The notes below the pieces were generated by a model. That model made no database searches. It was not told where the DNA came from and worked only from the letters and a program-made list of their open reading frames with translations. Made by a program: the position numbers and the translations under genes. A stretch of DNA of 42,242 nucleotides from NCBI GenBank assembly GCA_020850755.1, contig JADZEB010000026.1:1-42242 (forward strand). Direction: 5' to 3'. Origin of the DNA: Alphaproteobacteria bacterium (GTDB taxonomy: Bacteria; Pseudomonadota; Alphaproteobacteria; Acetobacterales; Acetobacteraceae). Shown here piece by piece: positions 8,797 to 16,364 of this stretch (positions within the stretch are counted from its first letter, which is position 1; each line of letters opens with the position of its first letter).

Positions 8797-8924
8797 CTAG
8801 AGCAGCGTCCGATGTGGTGGAACCGCGGGGCGGTTCCACCACATCGGACCAGGCTGCTCGCAAACCTTAAGTCTCTCGGGCACGTTCCGTTCGGCTGATC
8901 GAAGCCGAACGGAACGTGCCCTAG
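8797..8924. repeat. Dispersed double-hairpin palindrome, copy 2 (complete)
   Basis: This is the full-length copy, bounded by CTAG at 8797-8800 and 8921-8924. Hairpin A spans 8808-8848 (19-base arms, 3-base loop). The linker contains GCTCGCAAACCTTAAG. Hairpin B spans 8878-8921 with 19-base arms (GGGCACGTTCCGTTCGGCT) and a 6-base loop. The right-hand CTAG supplies the TAG stop of the LacI-family gene. Compared with copy 1, arm differences occur as compensating pairs: a C-G pair becomes G-C in hairpin A, and one G-C pair is missing in hairpin B. Confidence 0.92.
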
Positions 8925-9991
8925 GGTCCTGCGCGAGGCGCCGGCGGCGGCCCCACCGTGCCGTTCAGGCGCAGTTCGGGTTCGAGCGCGATCCGCCGCG
9001 GTGGCCGGCGGCCGCCCTCCATCCGCGCCAGCAACAGATCCCAGGCGCCCTGCGCTACCGCCAGGGCCGGTGGGCGGATCGCGGCCAGCGTCGGTGTCAC
9101 CATCTCGGCCCAGGGGGGTTCGTCCACCGCGACCAGCGAGACATGCTCGGGGCAGCGCAATCCAAGCTCGCGCAGCGCGCGGGCCACCTGGGTCACGCCC
9201 TGGGTGTTGGTGACAAGAAGGGCGGTCGCGCGCTCGGGGCCGGCCATCGCCGCGGCGAGCTGCTGGCGCAACGCCCCTTCCGTCTCGGCGCGCTCCAGTA
9301 TCTCGAGCGAAGCGCTGCCGCCCAGCTCGGCGATCGCCTGGCGCATGCCATCGATTCGATGGCGCGAGATCAGCAGGCGGGGATTGGCGCTGACGAACAT
9401 CACCCGCCGGTGCCCGCGCGCGGCAAGATCCAGCACGACACGGCGCAACGCGCCGCGCACATCGACCATCACCTGGTCGAAGCGGCGATCGTCGATCGGG
9501 CGGTCGATGATCACGGTCGGCACCGCCGCCTGTGCCAGCCGATCAAGCGTTGCCTGCGGCTCCCAGCTCGGCAGCAGCAGCAGCCCGCCGATATCGTAGC
9601 GCAGCAGCGTCTCGATACGGTGCAGCTCGGTCGCGGCGTCCTGGCGGCTGAAGACGTGCAGGATGTCGTAGCCCTGCTCGGCGGCCAGGGCCTCGAACGC
9701 CTCGGACAGGGCGACGAAATAGCCGAACGAGGCGTGCGGCATGCACAGGCCCATCAGCGTCGCGCGCTTGCGGCGCAGATTCTGGGCAAGCAGGTTCGGC
9801 ACATAGCCGAGCGCCGCAACGGCCTGCGCCACGCGCGCGCGCCGCGCCTCGCTTACCTCGCGCGAGCCGTTCAGCACATGCGAGACGGTGCCGGTGGATA
9901 CGCCCGCCGCGCGCGCGACATCGGTGATGGTCGGGCGCGCTCGCGCGCGGCGCGGGGCGGCACGGGGATCGGCGGAGGATCTCGAAGCCAT
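8921..9991 (-). CDS. LacI-family transcriptional regulator
   Basis: 356 residues. The N-terminal helix-turn-helix reads TITDVARAAGVSTGTVSHVLNG, followed by the hinge region with GYVPNLLAQNLRR. Residues from about 75 form a periplasmic-binding-protein-like effector domain. It should bind a sugar- or acid-like inducer in the cytoplasm and repress operators of the AAACGTTT type. Two such sites are visible, ahead of the solute-binding protein gene (15702) and ahead of the CoA-ligase operon (8716). The gene lies between the importer genes and the catabolic genes on the same strand. The ribosome site is weak (TGGCGG). Its TAG stop is part of the CTAG end of repeat copy 2. Confidence 0.93.
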   Translation of the reverse strand: MASRSSADPRAAPRRARARPTITDVARAAGVSTGTVSHVLNGSREVSEARRARVAQAVAALGYVPNLLAQNLRRKRATLMGLCMPHASFGYFVALSEAFEALAAEQGYDILHVFSRQDAATELHRIETLLRYDIGGLLLLPSWEPQATLDRLAQAAVPTVIIDRPIDDRRFDQVMVDVRGALRRVVLDLAARGHRRVMFVSANPRLLISRHRIDGMRQAIAELGGSASLEILERAETEGALRQQLAAAMAGPERATALLVTNTQGVTQVARALRELGLRCPEHVSLVAVDEPPWAEMVTPTLAAIRPPALAVAQGAWDLLLARMEGGRRPPRRIALEPELRLNGTVGPPPAPRAGP

Positions 9992-10071
9992 GCCGCCAGG
10001 GTAGCGGAGTAGGCCGCGCGAGGGAACCTTGCGGAGCCGGCCGGCGCCTTCCCGCAGCCCGGCCTGGCCCT

Positions 10072-10950
10072 TCAGCCCGACAGGCTGCGCGGATCGAGCC
10101 AGCGGCGGGCCATCTCGCCCAGGCTGTTGAAGGCGAGCGCGGTCAGCACCAGGGCCAGGCCCGGCGGATACATCAGCTCGGGCGCGCGCTCCATGTAGAT
10201 CAGCGCGCGCGCCAGCATCCCGCCCCAGCTCGCCTGCGGCGGCTGCACCCCGAGCCCGAGGAAGGAGAGGCTCGCCTCGGCCAGGAGCGCATTGCCGAGC
10301 AGGAGCCCGGCATTGACGATCACCGGCGTGACCGCATTCGGCAGCACATGGCGCAGGAGCAGCCAGACCGGCCCGGCGCCGATCGCGCGCGCGGCCTCGA
10401 CATACAGCTCCTGCTTCACCGCCATGGTGGTGGCGCGCATCAGCCGGGCGAAGCCGGGCGAGAAGGCGATCCCGATCGCGATCACCGCATTGGTCAGGCT
10501 GGTGCCGAGCACGGCGGCGATGCCGACCGCGAGCAGGATGGTGGGAAAGGACAGGAGCGCGTCGGTGACGCGCCCGATCGCCGCATCGACCCAGCCGCCG
10601 AAGAAGCCGGCCATCAGCCCGAAAGGCACGCCGATCATGGCCGCGAGCATCACCGCCGCGATCGAGGAGAACACGGACGGGCCGGCGCCATACATCAGCC
10701 GGCTGAGCACGTCGCGGCCGAGATCGTCGGTCCCGGCCCAGTGCGCCGCGCTCGGCCCCGCCAGCGTGGCGGTGAGATCGAGCCGGACCGGATCATAGGG
10801 CGCGAGCCAGGACGCGGCGATGGCCACGAACAGTAGCAGTGCGAGATAGGCCAGCGTGACCACCGCGCCGGCATCGCGCAACAGCACGCGCAGCCGGCTG
10901 GGGCGCCGTCGCCGGGCCTGGGGGGACGCGGGTGCGGCCATCGCGCTCAC
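10072..10950 (-). CDS. ABC transporter permease, OppC/DppC family
   Basis: 292 residues with about six membrane segments. It has the OppC-type N-terminal extension, the periplasmic WLAPYDP and HWAGTDDLGRDVLSRL motifs, and the cytoplasmic EAA-like loop EAARAIGAGPVWLLLRHVLPN that docks on the ATPases. The start is GTG at 10950, which overlaps the stop of the partner permease (GTGA); ATG at 10941 is possible. It should form the import channel with the OppB-like protein for an oligopeptide, opine or oligosaccharide-like solute. Substrate not deducible from the permease. Confidence 0.93.
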   Translation of the reverse strand: MSAMAAPASPQARRRRPSRLRVLLRDAGAVVTLAYLALLLFVAIAASWLAPYDPVRLDLTATLAGPSAAHWAGTDDLGRDVLSRLMYGAGPSVFSSIAAVMLAAMIGVPFGLMAGFFGGWVDAAIGRVTDALLSFPTILLAVGIAAVLGTSLTNAVIAIGIAFSPGFARLMRATTMAVKQELYVEAARAIGAGPVWLLLRHVLPNAVTPVIVNAGLLLGNALLAEASLSFLGLGVQPPQASWGGMLARALIYMERAPELMYPPGLALVLTALAFNSLGEMARRWLDPRSLSG

Positions 10951-11900
10951 TCCACCCGCGGGTCAAGCACGGCGTAGAGCAGGTCCACGGCGAGGTTCAC
11001 CGCGAACACGAACAAGGACAGCATCATGATGATGCCCTGGACCACGAAATAGTCCTTGTTGATCGCCGCCGTGATCAGCGCGCTGCCGGTGCCGGGTATC
11101 GCGAACACCGTCTCTGTCAGCAGCGTGCCGCCGATCTTGCCGCTGAACACCAGCCCCACCACGGTGATCAGGGTCACGCCGACATTCTTCATGCCGTGCT
11201 TCCACAGGATCGCGCGCGAGGACAGGCCCTTGGCGCGCAGCGTGCGCACGAAAGGCGAATCCAGCACCTCGATCATCGCGGCGCGAAGCTGGCGCGTGAT
11301 CTGGGCGATGCCGCTGATCGAGAGCGCGATCGCCGGCAGGGTGGCGGCCCAGATCGCCTCGATCGGATCGTCGCTGAAGGGCACGGCGCCGGTGGCGGGA
11401 AAAAGCCGCCAGTCGAGTGCGAGGAAGGAGACCAGCAGCATCGCCACCCAGAAATAGGGCAGCGCATCGGCCAGGGTGGCGAAGCCCGTGGCGATGCGAT
11501 CGACCGCGCCCCCGCGCCGCGCCGCCGCCGCGATGCCCAGGACCGAACCGCCGACGAAGGCGATCACCATGGCGTAGCAGACGATCAGCAGGGTCGCCGG
11601 CAGCCGGTTCAGGATGAGGTCGAGCACCGGCTCGTCCGATTGCAGCGACCTGCCGAGATCGCCCTGCAGGAGCTGCCAGACCCAGCTCGCATACTGCACC
11701 AGGATCGGCCGGTCGAAGCCGTAGAGGGCGCGGATCTCGGCGATGCTCTCCTCGGTCGGGAACTCGCCGGCGAGCAGCAGCGCCGGATCACCGGGGCCGA
11801 TATGCAGGATGATGAAGGAGATGAAGGAGACGATCGCCAGCGTCGGCATCGCCTGCAGGATGCGGCGGCGGACAACCCGCCAGCGGTTGCGGCTCAGCAT
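10947..11900 (-). CDS. ABC transporter permease, OppB/DppB family
   Basis: 317 residues, with the N-terminal membrane segment of the OppB family (RRRILQAMPTLAIVSFISF), the motif HIGPGDPA, and the docking loop TLRAKGLSSRAILWKHGMKN. The C-terminal ETVFAIPGTGSALITAA is typical of the family. It pairs with the OppC-like permease downstream, overlapping by four bases, and lies 60 bases after the OppF-like ATPase gene. Confidence 0.93.
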   Translation of the reverse strand: MLSRNRWRVVRRRILQAMPTLAIVSFISFIILHIGPGDPALLLAGEFPTEESIAEIRALYGFDRPILVQYASWVWQLLQGDLGRSLQSDEPVLDLILNRLPATLLIVCYAMVIAFVGGSVLGIAAAARRGGAVDRIATGFATLADALPYFWVAMLLVSFLALDWRLFPATGAVPFSDDPIEAIWAATLPAIALSISGIAQITRQLRAAMIEVLDSPFVRTLRAKGLSSRAILWKHGMKNVGVTLITVVGLVFSGKIGGTLLTETVFAIPGTGSALITAAINKDYFVVQGIIMMLSLFVFAVNLAVDLLYAVLDPRVE

Positions 11901-11960
11901 GGGGCGCGGCCCCGGGCCGGGCGGCCGAGCGGCGCAGATGGCCGCGCAGGCGAGGAACGC

Positions 11961-12959
11961 TCACGCATCGGACACCGCGAAATGGCAGGCGATCCAGTGG
12001 CCGGGCGCGGCCTCGCGCCAGGCCGGCTCCTCGGCGGCGCAGCGATCGGCGGCGATCGGGCAGCGCGTGCGGAAGCGGCATCCCGAAGGCGGCGCGATCG
12101 GGCTCGGGATCTCGCCCTGCAACACGATGCGCGCGTCCTGCGCGAAGCGGCTCGGCAGCGCTACCGGCTCGGCCGAAAGCAGCGCCTTGGTGTAAGGGTG
12201 GAGCGGCGCGCGGCTGATCGCCGCCGTGGGTCCGTATTCCATGAACCGGCCGAGATACATCACCGCGATGCGGTCGCTGATATGCATCGCCACGGCAAGG
12301 TCGTGGGTGATGCAGACATAGGTCAGGCCGAACTCGGCCTGGAGTTCGAGATAGAGGTTCAGTATGTCGGCCTGGATCGACACATCCAGCGCCGAGGTGG
12401 CCTCGTCCGCCACCAATATGCTCGGGCGCAGCACCAGTGCGCGCGCGATGTTCACGCGCTGCTTCTGCCCGCCGGAAAGCTCGTGCGGGTAGCGCTCGGC
12501 CTGCTCGGCGCCGATGCCGACGCGCTCCAGCATGACCAGCGCGCGGGCCTGCCGCTCGGCCGTGCCGCCCTCGCGCGCGATGTCCAGCGGCTCGCGCACG
12601 CTCGCCAGCACCCTGCGGCGCGGATTGAGCGCCGCATGCGGGTCCTGGAAGATGATCTGGAAATCGCGCCGCCGCCGGCGCAGCTCCCGTGCCGGGAGCG
12701 CGAAGATATCCTCGCCGCGCTGCTCGACGGTGCCGGCACTGGGCGCGATCAGCCCCACCAGCGCGCGCCCGAGAGTCGACTTGCCCGACCCCGATTCGCC
12801 GATCACGCCCAGCGTCTCGCCCGCCGCCACGGCGAAGGACACGCCATCGACCGCCTTGATGGTCTCGTCGCTGCCGCGCACCGGGAAATGGATCTTGAGC
12901 GCCTGCACCCGGATGATCGGATCGGCTGCGGCCGTGGTCCGGGCTGCGGGCGCGCTCAT
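11961..12959 (-). CDS. ABC transporter ATP-binding protein, OppF/DppF family
   Basis: 332 residues. Walker A is GESGSGKST, the ABC signature is LSGGQKQR, and Walker B is ILVADEATSALD. The C-terminal oligopeptide/dipeptide-transporter extension carries the Cys pattern CRFRTRCPIAADRC, which in this family can bind a 4Fe-4S cluster. The start at 12959 overlaps the stop of the OppD-like gene as ATGA. It drives import together with the OppD-like ATPase. Confidence 0.94.
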   Translation of the reverse strand: MSAPAARTTAAADPIIRVQALKIHFPVRGSDETIKAVDGVSFAVAAGETLGVIGESGSGKSTLGRALVGLIAPSAGTVEQRGEDIFALPARELRRRRRDFQIIFQDPHAALNPRRRVLASVREPLDIAREGGTAERQARALVMLERVGIGAEQAERYPHELSGGQKQRVNIARALVLRPSILVADEATSALDVSIQADILNLYLELQAEFGLTYVCITHDLAVAMHISDRIAVMYLGRFMEYGPTAAISRAPLHPYTKALLSAEPVALPSRFAQDARIVLQGEIPSPIAPPSGCRFRTRCPIAADRCAAEEPAWREAAPGHWIACHFAVSDA

Positions 12960-13993
12960 GCCACGGTGCCCGGCAGGACGAGGTCATCGAGCCGCCAGCA
13001 GCGCGCCGCCCGTGGCCCGCGCGCGGCCAGCGCCTGCGGCGCCGCGCAGGCCGGCGCGCGATGGGCGCAGCGCGGCGCGAAGCGGCAACCCTCCGGCATC
13101 TCGTCGAGCCCGGGCGCGCGTCCGCCGATCGAGGGCAGCCGCGCGCGATGGGCGGCGAAGCGCGGATGCGAACGCAACAGCCCCGAGGCATAGGGATGCA
13201 GCGGGCGCTCCAGCACATCGTCGATCGGCCCGTCCTCGACCACCTGGCCGGCATACATCGCCACCACGCGCGAGCAGCATTGCCGCACCACGCCGATATT
13301 GTGCGACACCAGGAGAAGCGAGGCGCCGCGCGCCGCCACCTGCTCCAGCAGCAGGTCGATGATCTGCGCCTGGATCGTCACATCCAGCGCGGTGGTTGGC
13401 TCGTCGGCGATCAGCAGGCGCGGATTGCAGGCCAGCGCGATCGCGATCATCACCCGCTGGCGCATGCCGCCCGAGAGATGGTGCGGATATTCGTCCACGC
13501 GCCGGGCAGGGAGCGGGATGCCCACCTGCGCCAGCGCCTCGATCGCCTGGGCGCGCGCGGCGGCGGGCGTGATGTCGGTATGGGTGCGCAGCGTCTCGGC
13601 GATCTGCTCGCCGATGGTGAAGACCGGGTCGAGCGCGGTCATCGGCTCCTGGAAGATCATGCTGATCTGCCGCCCGCGCACGCGGCGCAACTCGCGCTCG
13701 GGCAGGCCGAGAATGTCGCGCCCCTCGAAGCGGATCTGCCCGCTCATGCGTACGCCGCCATGAGGCAGGAGGCCGAGGATCGACAGGCCGGTGACGGTCT
13801 TCCCCGCCCCGCTCTCGCCCACCAGGCCCACGGACTCGCCGGCGCCGATCGCGAAGGAGACATCGTCCACCACGGGAAGCCAGCGCCGCCCGGTGCGGAA
13901 GGCGAGCGACAGGCGCTCCACCGCGAGCAGCGGCGCCGTGCCCGCAGCATCCGCCGCGCCGCCCCGCGCCGGCGCCGTGTGCGCGGGCTGCAT
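12956..13993 (-). CDS. ABC transporter ATP-binding protein, OppD/DppD family
   Basis: 345 residues. Walker A is GESGAGKT, the signature is LSGGMRQR, Walker B is LLIADEPTTALD, the switch His is in LLLVSHN, and the C-terminal Cys-rich extension reads CRFAPRCAHRAPAC. The start is placed at ATG 13993; GTG at 13996 is directly adjacent and equally possible, and neither has a strong ribosome site. It lies 36 bases after the solute-binding protein gene. Gene order in the importer is binding protein, OppD, OppF, OppB, OppC. Confidence 0.93.
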   Translation of the reverse strand: MQPAHTAPARGGAADAAGTAPLLAVERLSLAFRTGRRWLPVVDDVSFAIGAGESVGLVGESGAGKTVTGLSILGLLPHGGVRMSGQIRFEGRDILGLPERELRRVRGRQISMIFQEPMTALDPVFTIGEQIAETLRTHTDITPAAARAQAIEALAQVGIPLPARRVDEYPHHLSGGMRQRVMIAIALACNPRLLIADEPTTALDVTIQAQIIDLLLEQVAARGASLLLVSHNIGVVRQCCSRVVAMYAGQVVEDGPIDDVLERPLHPYASGLLRSHPRFAAHRARLPSIGGRAPGLDEMPEGCRFAPRCAHRAPACAAPQALAARGPRAARCWRLDDLVLPGTVA

Positions 13994-14029
13994 CACGGCA
14001 CGTCAGGTTCCGCCATGATCCGCCCGGCG

Positions 14030-15613
14030 CTATCCCGCCAGCCACACCTGCTCGAAGCGCGAGCGGCCGGCCAGGTTCGGCACATAGTTCCGCACCCGCC
14101 GGCTGAGCGCGACGATATCCGGCTCGAAGCAGAGCGGGATGGTCAGCGCGAACTGGCGCTCGAGCCGCAGCAGGCGGGCGAAGATGCGCTTGCGCTCCTC
14201 GGGCGCGGACGCGGTCCGGCTTTCGGTGATCGTATCGATCAGTTCCTGCGAGGGCACGGCGCGGCCGATATTGAAGGCCGAGGTGGGCATCAGCAGCAGG
14301 GCGTAGGTCATGGCCGGATCGGGGCGTCCGGTCCAGTTGGCCATGCGGAAATCGCCCACGCCCTCGCGCCATTGCTGCAAGGTCGCGGTCAGCGTGCCGG
14401 TGGTGCTGGTGAGCTTGATGCCGACACGGTCGAGGAAGGAGCTGATGATCTCGATCCGCTGGGCATTGAGCTGGTTGCTGGCATAGCTGGCGTTCACGGA
14501 CAGCGCGCCGGGGGCGAAGCCCGCCTCGCGCACGAGCGCGCGCGCGCGGTCCGGATCGAAGGGATAGCGCGACGCCGCCTCGCGGTCATAGGCCCAGTGC
14601 GTCGGCGGGATGTGGGTATGCGCCGGGCCGCCGACCTCGCCCATGACCACGCGCGTATAGGCGGCGCGGTCGATCGCATAGTTGATGGCCTGGCGCAGCC
14701 GGATGTCGTTGAGCGGCGGCTTCGAGAAGTTGATGTAGCATTGCTGCAGCCGCATCGTGTCCTTGACGCTGAGCACGACATCGGCCGAGCGGCGCATCGC
14801 CGGGATCTGCTGCGGATCGACCTGGAGGCTGATATGGTTCTGCCCCGCGCGCACGGAACGCAGAGCAGTGGTGGCATCGGTGATGATCGGCATGACGATG
14901 CCGTCGAGATAGGGCTCGCCTTGCTTCCAGTAGCGCGCATTGCGGCGGACAACGATCTCGTTGCCGTCGGCCCAGCGCACGAATTCCATCGCTCCGGTGC
15001 CGACCGGGTTGCGGCCGTAGCTCTCGCCCCGCTCGGCCAGCGCCTTGGGCGAGGACATGTAGCCGGCGCGGTCGGTCAGCACCATCGGCAGGGTCGTGTC
15101 CGGGTTCTTCAGCTTCAGCGCGACGCGGTCGGGCGCCAGCACCTCGACCGAGGCCAGCGCGGCGATGTCGGCCTTCACGGTGGAGCGCGGATGGGTCAGC
15201 ATGCGCTCGAAATTGGCTTTCACCGCCGCCGCGTCGAAGGGCGTGCCGTCGTGGAACACCACGCCCTGGCGCAGCTCCAGCACCAGCGTGCGCGGATCGG
15301 GCCAGGTCCAGGCGGTGGCCAGGCTCGGTATCGGGGCGAGCGAGTCCGGCTCGTAGTCGATCAGCTTGTCGAACATGGTCGAGAGGAAGGCGTGGTCGGT
15401 GCCCTGGCCGCCCGTGTGCGGATCGAGCGTCGAGGGGTTGGCGTTCACCACCGCGCGCAACGTGCCGCCACGTCGCGGCGTCTGCTGGCGTGCCGCCTGC
15501 CGCCCCTGCGCCTCCGCGGCGGGCGATCCGGCCGCAAGCCAAGCGGCGCCGGCAGCGCCTGCCCCCAGAACGGCACGACGAGACGGTCCATGCTTCTCGC
15601 TGTTCTGCGGCAT
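14030..15613 (-). CDS. ABC transporter substrate-binding protein, family 5 (OppA/DppA-like), Tat-exported
   Basis: 527 residues. The N-terminus PSRRAVLGAGAAGAAWLAAG is a twin-arginine signal peptide, with Arg at residues 12-13, so the protein should be exported folded. The mature part has family-5 motifs: RGGTLRAVVNANPSTLDPH, the LRQGVVFHDGTPFDA segment and LRQAINYAIDR. ATG 15613 is chosen because GGGAGG lies seven bases upstream; an ATG six bases earlier abuts the ribosome site, and the frame to 15688 extends into the operator. It captures the imported solute in the periplasm. It is the first gene of the importer operon, about 90 bases from a promoter and operator. Confidence 0.93.
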   Translation of the reverse strand: MPQNSEKHGPSRRAVLGAGAAGAAWLAAGSPAAEAQGRQAARQQTPRRGGTLRAVVNANPSTLDPHTGGQGTDHAFLSTMFDKLIDYEPDSLAPIPSLATAWTWPDPRTLVLELRQGVVFHDGTPFDAAAVKANFERMLTHPRSTVKADIAALASVEVLAPDRVALKLKNPDTTLPMVLTDRAGYMSSPKALAERGESYGRNPVGTGAMEFVRWADGNEIVVRRNARYWKQGEPYLDGIVMPIITDATTALRSVRAGQNHISLQVDPQQIPAMRRSADVVLSVKDTMRLQQCYINFSKPPLNDIRLRQAINYAIDRAAYTRVVMGEVGGPAHTHIPPTHWAYDREAASRYPFDPDRARALVREAGFAPGALSVNASYASNQLNAQRIEIISSFLDRVGIKLTSTTGTLTATLQQWREGVGDFRMANWTGRPDPAMTYALLLMPTSAFNIGRAVPSQELIDTITESRTASAPEERKRIFARLLRLERQFALTIPLCFEPDIVALSRRVRNYVPNLAGRSRFEQVWLAG

Positions 15614-15701
15614 TGCCATTCCTCCCAGCATTGACGGCTTGTGGCCCGCACCGGCGCCGACCGCGGCAATGACGATATCGAACCGCACGGTGGCGCGCGA
15701 T

Positions 15702-15718
15702 GTTTGAAACGTTCAAAC
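15702..15718. promoter_or_regulatory. Putative LacI-family operator in front of the importer operon
   Basis: GTTTGAAACGTTCAAAC has perfect 7-base inverted arms (GTTTGAA/TTCAAAC) around ACG. It shares the core TTGAAACGTT with the site at 8716-8730 read on the other strand. It starts one base beyond the -10 element of the promoter at 15720-15748 and would cover the transcription start. Confidence 0.72.
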
Positions 15719-15719
15719 A

Positions 15720-15748
15720 ATGCTATCCGCAGGTCGTTCTCTTGGCAA
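15720..15748 (-). promoter_or_regulatory. Sigma70-type promoter of the importer operon
   Basis: On the minus strand, TTGCCA (15748-15743, five of six matches to the -35 consensus) is followed after 17 bases by TAGCAT (15725-15720, four of six matches to the -10). The LacI-type palindrome follows directly. The leader to the binding-protein start is about 100 bases. Confidence 0.6.
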
Positions 15749-15881
15749 ACCGGTTTCCGCCATGCCGGTCTTGTTTCGCGCACGCGTTGTGCAAGCGCAG
15801 CAATGCCGCGGCGCGGCGCGTCGGCACGGTGGCGGAGGCAAAGGATTTGAAACCCGCCCGAGGCTGACCGATATTGATTGC

Positions 15882-16364
15882 ATGAGCGGTCAGCACCAGC
15901 CGCGCGAAGCGCCGGAATGGGACCCCGACCTCGTTCGCGACATCGCCAACGGGCTCAAGGACCTGGATGGCGCCTTGTTGCCGATCCTGCACGCGGTGCA
16001 GGAGAGGACGGGCCATGTCGATGCCCGCGCCGTGCCGATCATCGCCGAGGTCTTGAACCTCAGCCGCGCCGAGGTGCATGGCGTCGTCTCCTTCTATCAT
16101 GATTTCCGCCCCGCCCCGCCCGGGCGGCATGTCGTGCGGCTCTGCCGCGCCGAGGCATGCCAGGCGGTGGGCGCCGATGCGCTGGCCGCCGCGGCCGAAC
16201 GCGCGCTCGGCGTGCGCACGGGCGAGACCAGCGCCGACGGCGCGGTGACGCTCGAAGCGGTCTATTGCCTCGGCAATTGCGCGCTCGGTCCGGCCGCGCT
16301 GGTCGATGGCGAGCTGCATGGCCGCCTCAGCGCCGCACGCCTGGCCGAGTTGGTGCGGCGATGA
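15882..16364 (+). CDS. fdsG: NAD-dependent formate dehydrogenase gamma subunit
   Basis: 160 residues, a NuoE-like thioredoxin-fold 2Fe-2S protein. The cluster ligands are Cys88, Cys93, Cys129 and Cys133, in LCRAEACQAVG and CLGNCALGP. It passes electrons between FdsA and the NADH-forming FdsB. Start at ATG 15882; the nearest ribosome-like sequence (CGAGG) is distant, so the initiation region is weak. It begins the fdsG-B-A-fdhD-fdsD operon, and its stop overlaps fdsB as ATGA. The divergent importer operon shares its 5' region; no clear forward promoter was recognised. Confidence 0.95.
   Translation: MSGQHQPREAPEWDPDLVRDIANGLKDLDGALLPILHAVQERTGHVDARAVPIIAEVLNLSRAEVHGVVSFYHDFRPAPPGRHVVRLCRAEACQAVGADALAAAAERALGVRTGETSADGAVTLEAVYCLGNCALGPAALVDGELHGRLSAARLAELVRR

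Noticed and set aside
8797-8924. Repeat copies as intrinsic terminators or a CRISPR-like array
   Set aside because: Stems lack a following T-tract, and there are only dispersed single copies, not regularly spaced repeats with spacers. A termination role is possible but not shown.
10932-15634. Two long plus-strand frames (10932-13193 and 13061-15634)
   Set aside because: They lie opposite the ABC importer genes and read as His/Arg/Asp-rich shadow sequence without motifs.
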